Shown piece by piece: positions 18,586 to 26,976 of a stretch of DNA of 64,000 nucleotides. The stretch is from NCBI GenBank assembly GCA_002310235.1, contig DBYO01000048.1, positions 38,096 through 102,095 of the forward strand, in the 5' to 3' direction. The notes under the pieces were generated by a model. The model saw only the letters and a program-made list of their open reading frames with translations, was not told where the DNA came from and ran no database searches. Position numbers and translations under genes: made by a program. Each line of letters begins with the position of its first letter. The stretch's first letter is position 1. This stretch comes from Bacteroidales bacterium UBA1184 (GTDB taxonomy: Bacteria; Bacteroidota; Bacteroidia; Bacteroidales; ML635J-15).

Positions 18586-20244
18586 CTACTTATTCAAGAA
18601 AATATTCTCGAGCACCTTGCCGCTTACGCTAGGCGGTGGCGGCGTACCGAGCGCAGTCGAAACAGTCGGAGCTATGTCGGTGATGTTTATCTGTGAGAAC
18701 ACCTTCTGTTTCTTTACCTTCCAGCCGTACCAAATCAGCGGAACATGAGTGTTGCATGAATATCCAGAATTGTGGTCGGTGCAATACGGAATATCCTCAA
18801 TCCAACCTGGCTTCAAGGCAATCATTATGTCGCCAGAACGCTTTTGGTTGTACGAATTCTGCATTTTCACAGGCATCCCCTCGACAAACACAATGTTCTG
18901 AAACTGATTAGCCCCAATAGCATTGGCAATACCAGCCGAGTTCATTATGAAATCAATAATCTTCTCACGCATTTCATTGAGCGAGATTTGCGAATCTTCT
19001 ATCAACGATCGATTGAGATATATCTGTGAATTATTAAAATCAAGAACCCAATCCCCATCGCCATAAAGTGCTTTCAGATATGATTTTACCAGCGCCATCA
19101 TATAGAATTGCTTGAAGCTTCCTGCGGGCATTTTCTGGTCTTGTAAATACTGAGGCATTTCAGAAACGCCATGGTTAGAAGTCAAGTAAATAAGGCAATT
19201 GTTCTTGCCGACCAAATCTTCAACAACATCAATAAGATGTTCCAAATCCTTGTCCAAACGCAAGAACAAATCCTGCACTTCGATAGATTGAGGTCCGTAC
19301 AACTTGCCGACTTCTTCGGGTACAGAATAGTTAATGAACAGAAAATCAGTAAATTCATCCTTGCCGAGTTCCTCTCCATACAAGGCTGCCACAGCTAGAT
19401 CGTTGAGCAATGTGTTGCCTTCTGGAATCATCGACAGAAGACTATAGTTTCTTACAGTCTTTGTTATATCGAAGTAAACGTATGGAAAAGTCTTGTACAT
19501 TCCATCGATTCCAAATTCGTACTTGCTTGAATCAGACAATACTTCGTTGTATTTTTCAAGAGGAAGCATAGGCTCCCACTGACGGCTCAGATATTCGTCA
19601 GGCATTTTCTTATCGTTGACATCCACCACCCATTGGGGCAAGGCGTTCATGTAATAGGTTGACGACATCCATTCTCCCGAAACCTGATCGAACCAATAAG
19701 CCGCATCGGCGGCATAACCACCCGAAAGCACTGCAGCATATTTCGACAGCGACATGCTTATAACTTTCGATTTACCACGATTAAACAACTTGGCCTCGTC
19801 GCTAAATGAAGTCGAAAGCATATTTGTCGGGGCAACACGTCCGTCGGCATTTTTTGAACCGCCAACAGCTGTTTCTTTTTTGTCGGAATAAATACAATCA
19901 ATCTTTTCGCCAGTAAGCTTATTGAACCAATAGTTAGACACAATACCATGACTGCATGGCTCAGATCCAGTAGCTATCGTAGCATATCCAGGAGCTGTCT
20001 GCGTGAGATAGTAATTGTAATTTGCATTCACGCAATAACTTCCATTAATCGCTAGTTTCTTGAAACCCTTATTACCAAAGTTATCCCAAAAACGATCTAT
20101 ATAATCCTGACGCATTTGTTCCACAACTATTCCTATTACAAGTTTGGGCTTGTCGGAAGGAATTGAGGTTTCTATTTGCGCACGCATTGCCACGACAGGC
20201 AGAATGAACATTGAAACCAATAATATGCACAATTTATTTTTCAT
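18586..20244 (-). CDS. PafA-like alkaline phosphatase superfamily protein with degraded metal site
   Basis: Exported protein of 552 residues that aligns along its length with PafA phosphatases. It keeps the nucleophile-type Thr83 (TQTAPGYATIATG), Asn104 (HGIVSNYW), His358 (LTSNHG) and His500 (CNTHVP). From memory of Elizabethkingia PafA, the other zinc ligands are changed: Asp38 to Glu42, Asp305 to Glu310, His309 to Lys314, Asp352 to Asn357. The Lys162/Arg164 pair is replaced by Ser167/Tyr169. It is unlikely to be a normal two-zinc phosphomonoesterase, and may be a binding protein or have altered chemistry. There are no frameshifts. A TATTTTCG box lies only 5 bases before the ATG. Confidence 0.82.
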   Translation of the reverse strand: MKNKLCILLVSMFILPVVAMRAQIETSIPSDKPKLVIGIVVEQMRQDYIDRFWDNFGNKGFKKLAINGSYCVNANYNYYLTQTAPGYATIATGSEPCSHGIVSNYWFNKLTGEKIDCIYSDKKETAVGGSKNADGRVAPTNMLSTSFSDEAKLFNRGKSKVISMSLSKYAAVLSGGYAADAAYWFDQVSGEWMSSTYYMNALPQWVVDVNDKKMPDEYLSRQWEPMLPLEKYNEVLSDSSKYEFGIDGMYKTFPYVYFDITKTVRNYSLLSMIPEGNTLLNDLAVAALYGEELGKDEFTDFLFINYSVPEEVGKLYGPQSIEVQDLFLRLDKDLEHLIDVVEDLVGKNNCLIYLTSNHGVSEMPQYLQDQKMPAGSFKQFYMMALVKSYLKALYGDGDWVLDFNNSQIYLNRSLIEDSQISLNEMREKIIDFIMNSAGIANAIGANQFQNIVFVEGMPVKMQNSYNQKRSGDIMIALKPGWIEDIPYCTDHNSGYSCNTHVPLIWYGWKVKKQKVFSQINITDIAPTVSTALGTPPPPSVSGKVLENIFLNK

Positions 20245-20392
20245 AATGCGAAAATACTTCTATTGTGCATGATAAAGAGTTACAGCATTTGCATTTTTTT
20301 AACAATACAATGTTACAAATGGCAAAAATGAGCTTTTGGAGCATTTTAAGTTAAAAATTAGTTAAGGATAATAAAAAAAAAGAAACTATCTT

Positions 20393-20400
20393 TATATTTG
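20393..20400 (+). promoter_or_regulatory. Candidate -7 element abutting rprX
   Basis: TATATTTG matches TAnnTTTG, but ends 5 bases before the rprX ATG. If used, the transcript would be leaderless. No TTG is at the right distance, and the region is AT-rich, so chance is possible. Confidence 0.3.
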
Positions 20401-20405
20401 CGAAT

Positions 20406-21923
20406 ATGAAAAAGAAAAAGGTTGTATCGTGGAGTATAGTGATGTTGTCGGTTTCGATGATAGTACTCATCATGCTCCAAGTCAGCCACATAACATCGTC
20501 ATACCAAAAATCCGCAGAAATAATTGAACGCGGACTCAACGAAGCTATAAACCAGACAATCATAACATTACAGAAACAGGAGGTTGCCATATTTGTTTAC
20601 GACAAATTCAAAGCGCACAACAATGCCGGCAAGAACAAGCTTAAACCTGACAAGATAACGGTAAACAACGCCACCTCCTATTTTGACGAAGAAAACATAC
20701 CTTCAAACGCTATTCGCATCGACGACAAGCATTCATATTCTATAAAAAACGAGGATGTAGATGCAATCGAGGCATATTATCTTGGACAACTGTCTGATCC
20801 TAGTTCGCAGTTCAATACTCTTGCCCTCCAACTCGAAGCCGAATTTACTCGCAGACAAATACCTATAGAGAAAAGATTCGATGCCGAAACCATAGAACGC
20901 GTACTTAGAAGAACATTAAATTCGTATGGCATCGACATGGATTTTGAGTTCGCCATAATCGACGACATAACAATGGACATAAAGGTTGCATCCGACAAAT
21001 TTGACATCGACAGACTTGACAAGTGCTACAAATACAACATGAACTCAAGTAACATAATGGAAAACCCAAATATGTTTGTTGTTGACTTTCCGACCAAAAA
21101 AAATGCGATTTTCGCCTCAATATATTCACAAGTTATCGTCTCGTTGCTAATATCAATATTGTTTATCGCCACTTTCAGTATTGCAATATTCACAATCCTG
21201 AAACAAAAAAAGTTAAACGCCATCAAGACCGACTTTGTAAACAATATGACGCACGAATTCAAGACACCAATTGCCACAATAAAGCTCGCTGCAACCGCAA
21301 TAAAAAGTCCACAAGCGATGGAAAACAAAGAGACAATATCTGGCATGGCGGAAATAATCCTGCAGGAGACATCGAGAATGACACAACATGTAGAACAAGT
21401 GTTGCAGATTGCCACCCTCGACAAAAACGGACTTAAACTAAACCTTACCGACGAAGATGCAAACGCATTCGTGCGTGATGTAGCAAGCACAATGTCGCTC
21501 CAAGTATCGCAAAAAGGCGGCAATCTAACTATCGACACCTGCGATGGAGAAGTTCACATACAAATGGACACTGTGCTTATGACAACAGTACTTATAAACC
21601 TGATAGACAATGCAATAAAATACTCAGAGAACGAACCCATAATACACGTAAACACCTACACCAAAGGGGACAGATTCTTCTTCTCGGTTAAGGACAATGG
21701 TATTGGAATGACAAAGGATGCCCAGTCGAAAGTATTCGACAGATTCTACAGAGCTTCGACAGGAAATACCCACAACGTGAAAGGTTTCGGTCTGGGTCTA
21801 AATTATGCAAAAGAAATAGTACTCGCCCACCACGGATTCATATCGGTCAACAGTACTGTTGGCAAGGGAAGTACATTTACAGTAAGCTTACCATTAACAT
21901 TAAAAGATATAAACTATGACTAA
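20406..21923 (+). CDS. rprX: Sensor histidine kinase, RprX-like
   Basis: Membrane sensor kinase of 505 residues. It has TM1 (about 8-27), a periplasmic domain (about 28-235) and TM2 (about 238-262). The dimerisation/phospho-acceptor helix is FVNNMTHEFKTPIATIKLAA, with His near residue 285. The ATPase boxes are INLIDNAIKYSE (N), VKDNGIGM (G1), and GFGLGLNYAKEIV (G2). It would autophosphorylate and pass phosphate to the downstream regulator, whose start overlaps its end by 8 bases. The name follows the Bacteroides RprX/RprY pair. The signal is unknown. Confidence 0.88.
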   Translation: MKKKKVVSWSIVMLSVSMIVLIMLQVSHITSSYQKSAEIIERGLNEAINQTIITLQKQEVAIFVYDKFKAHNNAGKNKLKPDKITVNNATSYFDEENIPSNAIRIDDKHSYSIKNEDVDAIEAYYLGQLSDPSSQFNTLALQLEAEFTRRQIPIEKRFDAETIERVLRRTLNSYGIDMDFEFAIIDDITMDIKVASDKFDIDRLDKCYKYNMNSSNIMENPNMFVVDFPTKKNAIFASIYSQVIVSLLISILFIATFSIAIFTILKQKKLNAIKTDFVNNMTHEFKTPIATIKLAATAIKSPQAMENKETISGMAEIILQETSRMTQHVEQVLQIATLDKNGLKLNLTDEDANAFVRDVASTMSLQVSQKGGNLTIDTCDGEVHIQMDTVLMTTVLINLIDNAIKYSENEPIIHVNTYTKGDRFFFSVKDNGIGMTKDAQSKVFDRFYRASTGNTHNVKGFGLGLNYAKEIVLAHHGFISVNSTVGKGSTFTVSLPLTLKDINYD

Positions 21924-22602
21924 GGAAAAATTATTATTGGTAGAAGACGACATGAACTTCGGTTTCGTGTTAAAGTCGTATCTTGAAATGAACGATTTCT
22001 ACGTAACCCTTATAACCGACGGAAAGGATGCTGTAAACGCATTTCTGTCGATGGAATACAACTTATGCATACTTGACGTAATGCTTCCGAATGTTGACGG
22101 TTTTACAATTGCAAAGGAAATAAAGAGGATAAGTCCAAGTTGCCCTGTAATATTCCTTACCGCTCGTTCGTTGAAAGAGGACATCATGGAAGGTTTCAGA
22201 ATCGGTGCCGACGACTACTTGACAAAACCATTCGAGTCGGACGTACTGCTTATGAAGATAAGAGCCATTCTCCGTCGCAACTTCGACATTAAGCCGGGAA
22301 TCGGTGATGTGGTAACTATCGGAAAGTATAAATTCAACACAAAAGTTCGCTCTTTGACAAGTGCTGACGAAACGTTTAGGCTCACACCACGCGAAGCCGA
22401 CCTGCTGAAAGCCCTGTACATCAACAAGAATAACGTTCTCGACCGCAACGAAGCACTTAAGAAAATCTGGGGTGACGACAACTACTTCAACGCTAGAAGC
22501 ATGGACGTTTACATCACCAAACTGAGAAAATATTTCAAGGACGACGACAGTGTTCAGATCAACAATATACACGGTAGCGGATTCATCCTGGAAATAAAAT
22601 AA
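21916..22602 (+). CDS. rprY: OmpR-family response regulator, RprY-like
   Basis: Protein of 228 residues: receiver domain (1-120) with acidic pair LLVEDD, phospho-acceptor Asp in CILDVMLPNVDG and Lys in LTKPFE, followed by an OmpR/PhoB winged helix (about 130-228, RLTPREADLLKALYINKN and DVYITKLRKYFKDD). It is translationally coupled to the kinase gene by an 8-base overlap. A strong hairpin terminator follows immediately. Confidence 0.9.
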   Translation: MTKEKLLLVEDDMNFGFVLKSYLEMNDFYVTLITDGKDAVNAFLSMEYNLCILDVMLPNVDGFTIAKEIKRISPSCPVIFLTARSLKEDIMEGFRIGADDYLTKPFESDVLLMKIRAILRRNFDIKPGIGDVVTIGKYKFNTKVRSLTSADETFRLTPREADLLKALYINKNNVLDRNEALKKIWGDDNYFNARSMDVYITKLRKYFKDDDSVQINNIHGSGFILEIK

Positions 22603-22627
22603 AAAAAGGGGGCTCTCCCCCTTTTTA
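22602..22627. terminator. Bidirectional intrinsic terminator between rprY and the FtsA-like gene
   Basis: A-run, GGGGG, loop CTCT, CCCCC, T-run. The symmetrical A and T tracts let it work for both convergent genes. It overlaps the last codon of the minus-strand gene. Confidence 0.85.
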
Positions 22628-23821
22628 TTCCGCTTCAGTCATCATCGCTTCTATCCTAACCTTTGATTCTTTTATCTTTTCAAAAAGACAATTGAAGCGA
22701 GACTTTATATCCCTGAACTTATTTGCATTATTCTCAACACGTGGCACACTGTTGGATTTGTCAACAGGTTGCATACCATCAACACATTCCGACTCAATTG
22801 TTCTTGAATACGAATTTGACTGAAGCGCCCCAAATGCATCTCTCATCATTTCAAACGAAAAATCACCTACATAACCGCATTCGCATTCCGAAATCATCTG
22901 CATTAGCACATTTGCATCCACAACTGGCATTCCCGACATTACAATGTTCTCCACATCATACTTTTTCAGTTCAGAACACAACTGCACAAACTGTTTTTTT
23001 AATATGCTTTGTATCTCGTAAGAAATATCGGTAATCTTTACCACTTTGGTAACTTCGTTGTAAATCGGAATTGAGATCTCGTAATGCACATACCTACATG
23101 GAACCGATACAAAGCCGTACATAGCTACCAGCACACTTGCATTCCGATACGAAACTCCGAATATATTGCTAATATGCGATACAAGGTTGCCTACACCAAA
23201 ATTGTATTTCATAATATTCCTAACTCTACCACCCTCGAAGATTGTGATTTCAGAATGGCTTTCGTTAAACGTAATCACAGCATTCCTGTCAGAATAATTG
23301 CTTGAAGCCGTATTCGAGAAATAAATGTCGGGGACAATAGAATCCACTTTCAAACCACATTTTGACATCTTTGAAATCAAAGCATCAACCCTCTTCAAAT
23401 CCCACGACATATACGACTTGCGCTTGATGTACCTTTGCAACAAAGGAATATCCTCGAACCTGTCGCACACCTTTCCCTCGTATTCGAAATCGGTGTGCTG
23501 CTCAAAATACAAAGTATTGTCACTATCAAAATCCGACGATACTGGCATTGAATAGTTGCGAAATTTATAATGTTCACCAACCTTGGTCTTTACCTTCGAC
23601 AAATACTGGTTGCCAAGATGATAATATGAATTACACAGCACAAGATTCAGAGAAACAGAATTTCTGTCTATCGATTCGATACTACCATATATAATTGCGG
23701 CCACATATTCTTCGAAATCACTATAATAGGTATAATCGAAACTTACCTTTTTGACTGACATTGATTCGGCACAAACTACCACTTCATTTTTTGAAACCAA
23801 AGCATAAACATTTTTATTCAT
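22625..23821 (-). CDS. Divergent FtsA/actin-like ATPase homologue lacking nucleotide motifs
   Basis: Protein of 398 residues, not FtsA itself. Residues about 140-240 align with FtsA: KMSKCGLKVDSIVPDIYFSN matches the FtsA helix ending in CGLKVD, and NAVITFNESHSEITIFEGGR sits where FtsA has the phosphate-2 loop D-I-G-G-G-T, here without the Asp and glycines. GVGNLVSHISNIFGVSYRNA and ILKKQFVQLCSELKKYDVEN match later FtsA helices. The C-terminus is Lys-rich and amphipathic, as in FtsA's membrane tail. A role in division or as a scaffold is inference. Confidence 0.6.
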   Translation of the reverse strand: MNKNVYALVSKNEVVVCAESMSVKKVSFDYTYYSDFEEYVAAIIYGSIESIDRNSVSLNLVLCNSYYHLGNQYLSKVKTKVGEHYKFRNYSMPVSSDFDSDNTLYFEQHTDFEYEGKVCDRFEDIPLLQRYIKRKSYMSWDLKRVDALISKMSKCGLKVDSIVPDIYFSNTASSNYSDRNAVITFNESHSEITIFEGGRVRNIMKYNFGVGNLVSHISNIFGVSYRNASVLVAMYGFVSVPCRYVHYEISIPIYNEVTKVVKITDISYEIQSILKKQFVQLCSELKKYDVENIVMSGMPVVDANVLMQMISECECGYVGDFSFEMMRDAFGALQSNSYSRTIESECVDGMQPVDKSNSVPRVENNANKFRDIKSRFNCLFEKIKESKVRIEAMMTEAE

Positions 23822-23888
23822 AAGACTTTTTTATTTAATTTTACACATTAACTTAAAATCACTACATATTTTTTTTGTTTTTGCGAGG

Positions 23889-23896
23889 CAAAAATA
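23889..23896 (-). promoter_or_regulatory. Candidate -7 element for the FtsA-like gene
   Basis: On the minus strand TATTTTTG matches TAnnTTTG, 68 bases before the ATG at 23821. No TTG lies at the expected distance. Motif evidence only. Confidence 0.4.
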
Positions 23897-23982
23897 CAAT
23901 CCCAACACATTGTATAATAACATTTTAAGCAAAACTTAATTAATATTAAGCATGTTTTTCATTAAAATTAATTAAACAAATA

Positions 23983-24014
23983 TTGCTTAATTAAATTTAA
24001 ATTTCTTAAATTTG
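23983..24014 (+). promoter_or_regulatory. Promoter for the 24047 gene
   Basis: TTG at 23983-23985, 21 bp, then TAAATTTG at 24007-24014, a full match to the Bacteroidota consensus. The ATG follows 32 bases later. The surrounding 225-bp divergent intergenic region is very AT-rich. Confidence 0.6.
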
Positions 24015-24046
24015 CAAAATCAAATTTTCTTATACTTAAAATTGGG

Positions 24047-25141
24047 ATGAAGCATATAGACTACAGCAAAAAGATTATGGTGCATTTGGCCAAAATGCTG
24101 TCAGTCTGTTCTATTTCCAGTATCCACAGAACCGATGCTGGAGTTGTGAAATCGGTCATGAACAATGACATGACTATCACCGACATTCCAGTTGTATCCG
24201 ATGAAATTCTAAAAAAACGCAAGCCTGCAGCAAAACGCACCTCGTGGGAAACCACCGACAATAAGGAAAGCATGCTCTTCGACGACCAAAGTCTGACTCT
24301 GTGTATTAGAATTTCGTCACAAATCGACAATAACGACGACCTATACTATACGACTATACGCCCCACCCTAGAATCGCTGTCAGGCTCAGCCATGATTTCG
24401 TTCAACAGTGATCCTAAATCACAGATTTCGGTGCGCGATAAGGAAATCATTGCATCAATCTGCCGAATGTCATGTTTGTCGTATATTGACACACTAAACT
24501 CGATAAAGTCGGAAATTGATGAGTACAAAGAACTTGTCATACATCACGAGAAAACGATTTCCACACTTAAGAAGAACATGGAAATCCCCATAAACAAAAC
24601 ACGCAAAGTAGTATCCGATAAATTATTGAAACTAAACAAGGCATACGGCAGGAATTTTACATTGTCGAAAGATGCAGAAGTTTTGGTCGAAAACTACAGT
24701 GGCAACGATATCAGACCTCTGCTTGACGCTCTCGAAAAAGCTGCTAGACTGAAAACCGAAATATATGACATATCGCAGATTACAATAGACGACACCGACA
24801 TAAGAATTATCAACAAGACAGAAAAGGAAGTTCAGCAACTAGCAGATTCAGAAAGCGGAAATGTTTACGACAAACGTCATGCAAAAATTGTATCATATCT
24901 CGAAAAACTTGAATCGGCATTCAACAGCACAATTGAAAATGGTTTGAAGCCAACTGCCATGAATATAGCGAACGCCTTGCAGGTCTCATCAGCATCTATA
25001 ACAATGTGGTTCGACAATCATTCTGAAGATGCAAAGCGTCTGTGCGAAGCCAACTCAAATCTATGCGCCAACTCACGTCTCTACTTCGACCCACTGAAAA
25101 ACGCGCTTGCAGGAAAGCGCAACAAGGCCAACCGTGCATAA
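24047..25141 (+). CDS. Protein with sigma-54-activator-like lid and C-terminal helix-turn-helix; unrecognised family
   Basis: Protein of 364 residues. Residues about 179-252 resemble the lid of NtrC-type AAA+ activators: a helix ending KAYGRNFTLSKDAEVLVENY, then SGNDIRPLLDALEKAARL in the position of the usual W-P-G-N-V-R-E-L-E-N block, then ITIDDTDI. Residues about 298-325 (TAMNIANALQVSSASITMWF) look like a DNA-binding HTH. The N-terminal part lacks Walker A, Walker B and the GAFTGA loop, so it cannot act as a normal activator. It may be a transcription factor derived from that family. It sits one base before yidD. Confident gene, uncertain function. Confidence 0.55.
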   Translation: MKHIDYSKKIMVHLAKMLSVCSISSIHRTDAGVVKSVMNNDMTITDIPVVSDEILKKRKPAAKRTSWETTDNKESMLFDDQSLTLCIRISSQIDNNDDLYYTTIRPTLESLSGSAMISFNSDPKSQISVRDKEIIASICRMSCLSYIDTLNSIKSEIDEYKELVIHHEKTISTLKKNMEIPINKTRKVVSDKLLKLNKAYGRNFTLSKDAEVLVENYSGNDIRPLLDALEKAARLKTEIYDISQITIDDTDIRIINKTEKEVQQLADSESGNVYDKRHAKIVSYLEKLESAFNSTIENGLKPTAMNIANALQVSSASITMWFDNHSEDAKRLCEANSNLCANSRLYFDPLKNALAGKRNKANRA

Positions 25142-25465
25142 ATGAAAGTTATCAGAAAAATATTCTCATTTCCTTTTATTCTCCTAATACAAATATATAG
25201 GAAGGTAATTTCCCCTTTTCTGCCCAACTCATGTCGCTACACTCCCACCTGTTCCGAATACGGACTGCAGTCTTTCCGCAAGCACGGACCGATAAAAGGC
25301 TTCTTCCTTACAACACGAAGAATCCTAAGTTGCAATCCTTGGGGAGGCAGTGGATACGACCCAGTACCCGATGTTTGCACATGGAAATATGTGTTTGGCA
25401 AACGTGAAAAACACAACTTCATTGAACAAGAATCAATTGACAATCAACATACTGACGCAAACTAA
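25142..25465 (+). CDS. yidD: Membrane protein insertion efficiency factor YidD
   Basis: Protein of 107 residues with the YidD core LPNSCRYTPTCSEYGLQSFR and RRILSCNPWGGSGYDPVP, including the three conserved Cys. It assists YidC-dependent insertion and is membrane-associated through an N-terminal amphipathic helix. It is longer than the usual 70-85 residues because of a C-terminal tail. It lies directly after the HTH gene and not in the usual rpmH-rnpA-yidD-yidC order. Confidence 0.92.
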   Translation: MKVIRKIFSFPFILLIQIYRKVISPFLPNSCRYTPTCSEYGLQSFRKHGPIKGFFLTTRRILSCNPWGGSGYDPVPDVCTWKYVFGKREKHNFIEQESIDNQHTDAN

Positions 25466-25486
25466 CCCATTAACAAGATTGGGTTA
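25463..25486 (+). terminator. Weak hairpin after yidD
   Basis: TAACCCA, 10-base loop, TGGGTTA: a 7-bp stem overlapping the yidD stop, with no U-tract after it. It may slow or end transcription before the metK promoter. Confidence 0.35.
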
Positions 25487-25516
25487 ATATCTTTAACAAA
25501 TCATATTGATAAAGAT

Positions 25517-25547
25517 TTTGCCACTGACAAAAAAAGCAATACTTTTG
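25517..25547 (+). promoter_or_regulatory. Promoter for metK
   Basis: TTTG at 25517-25520, 19-bp spacer, TACTTTTG at 25540-25547: a consensus Bacteroidota promoter. Transcription would start near 25553, just before the riboswitch-like element. Confidence 0.7.
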
Positions 25548-25557
25548 CTAGTGAAAT

Positions 25558-25607
25558 TTTGTGGAAAGATTTGGATGCTTGCAACCACGGAAAAAAATGC
25601 TAAAAAC
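25558..25607 (+). promoter_or_regulatory. SAM-II-like riboswitch in the metK leader
   Basis: Features match my memory of the SAM-II (metA) aptamer. P1 is GTGG (25561-25564) with CCAC (25585-25588). The loop is GATTTGGATGCTTGCAA, and a 3' segment AAATGCTAAAAA (25596-25607) can pair with ATTT and GC of the loop to form the pseudoknot. The element lies between a good promoter and the ATG at 25668. Bound S-adenosylmethionine would be expected to lower metK expression. A covariance-model search was not possible here. Confidence 0.72.
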
Positions 25608-25667
25608 ACAAATTCCCAGTTACATCCCAATCGTTCCTGTTATTAATGTTTAAAAACTTATTGACAG

Positions 25668-26927
25668 ATGAACTATTATTTTACATCAGAATCAGTGTCG
25701 GAAGGACATCCCGACAAAGTAGCCGACCAGATTTCGGACTCTATACTTGACGAATTTCTCGCACAGGACCCGAAATCCAAGGTAGCATGCGAAACACTTG
25801 TAACCACAGGTTTGGTTGTTGTCGCTGGCGAAGTAAAATCATCGGCATACGTTGATGTTCAAAGTGTTGTACGTAAAGTAGTAAATGGAATTGGCTATAC
25901 CAAAGGCGAATATCGCTTCGATGGCAATTCGTGTGGAGTAATGTCGGCAATTCACGAACAGTCGCCCGACATCAACCAAGGCGTAGAGAAAGGCAAAGGT
26001 CTGCACACAGAACAAGGCGCAGGCGACCAAGGTATGATGTTCGGCTATGCTTGCAAGGACACCGACACTTATATGCCGCTCCCACTCGACTTGGCTCACA
26101 GAATGCTGAAGAAATTGTCAGAAATCCGTCGCGAAGGAAAAGAAATGACTTATCTCCGTCCAGATGCAAAATCGCAGATTACAATCGAATACGACGAAAA
26201 GCACAATCCTGTAAGAATCGACACCATAGTAATCTCTACACAACATGACGATTTTGACAAAAACGAAAAGAAGATGCTCGATAAGATTGAAAAGGACGTT
26301 CGCAAGATTTTAATTCCACGAGTTATTGCCGAATTACCGACTCGCACTCAGAAGCTTTTCAAGAAAGATTTCAAACTTTTCGTCAACCCGACAGGAAAGT
26401 TCGTTATCGGCGGCCCTCACGGCGACAGCGGTCTTACTGGTCGTAAGATTATCGTCGACACCTACGGCGGCAAGGGAGCTCACGGCGGAGGTGCATTCAG
26501 CGGAAAAGACCCGTCGAAGGTTGACCGTTCGGCTGCATACGCGGCCCGTCACATTGCAAAAAACCTTGTCGCAGCAGGCGTAGCCGACGAAATACTTATC
26601 CAAGTTGCATACGCAATAGGCGTTGCCGAGCCGGTTGGAATTTATGTCAACACTTACGGAACCGCAAAGGTTAAGATGAGCGATGCCGAGATTGCCGAAA
26701 AGGTAAAGAAACTTTTCCCACTCACTCCAGCTGCTATACAGAAGCGTCTGAAACTGTTGAATCCGATTTATGCCGAGACAGCAGCATACGGACATTTCGG
26801 TCGCGAGCCTAAGGTTGTAAAGAAAACCTTCATTGCCGACGGCAAGAAAATCGAAAAGGAAGTCGAACTTTTCACCTGGGAAAAACTCGACTACGTTGAC
26901 AAGGTAAAAAAGGAATTCGGACTATAA
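25668..26927 (+). CDS. metK: S-adenosylmethionine synthetase
   Basis: Cytoplasmic enzyme of 419 residues making S-adenosylmethionine from methionine and ATP. Hallmarks are SVSEGHPDKVADQISD at the N-terminus, TEQGAGDQGMMFGYACKD, the P-loop-like GGPHGDSGLTGRKIIVDTYG, and GGGAFSGKDPSKVDRSAAYA. Length is normal. It stands alone behind its own promoter and a SAM-II-like leader, and is followed by a strong terminator. Confidence 0.98.
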   Translation: MNYYFTSESVSEGHPDKVADQISDSILDEFLAQDPKSKVACETLVTTGLVVVAGEVKSSAYVDVQSVVRKVVNGIGYTKGEYRFDGNSCGVMSAIHEQSPDINQGVEKGKGLHTEQGAGDQGMMFGYACKDTDTYMPLPLDLAHRMLKKLSEIRREGKEMTYLRPDAKSQITIEYDEKHNPVRIDTIVISTQHDDFDKNEKKMLDKIEKDVRKILIPRVIAELPTRTQKLFKKDFKLFVNPTGKFVIGGPHGDSGLTGRKIIVDTYGGKGAHGGGAFSGKDPSKVDRSAAYAARHIAKNLVAAGVADEILIQVAYAIGVAEPVGIYVNTYGTAKVKMSDAEIAEKVKKLFPLTPAAIQKRLKLLNPIYAETAAYGHFGREPKVVKKTFIADGKKIEKEVELFTWEKLDYVDKVKKEFGL

Positions 26928-26946
26928 CCTCTGAATATTACCAAAC

Positions 26947-26975
26947 AAAAAGGCTACCGATTGGTAGCCTTTTTC
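26947..26975. terminator. Bidirectional terminator between metK and DUF805
   Basis: AAAAAGGCTACC, loop GATT, GGTAGCCTTTTT: a perfect 12-bp stem including A/T tracts, placed between two convergent genes. Confidence 0.9.
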
Positions 26976-26976
26976 G

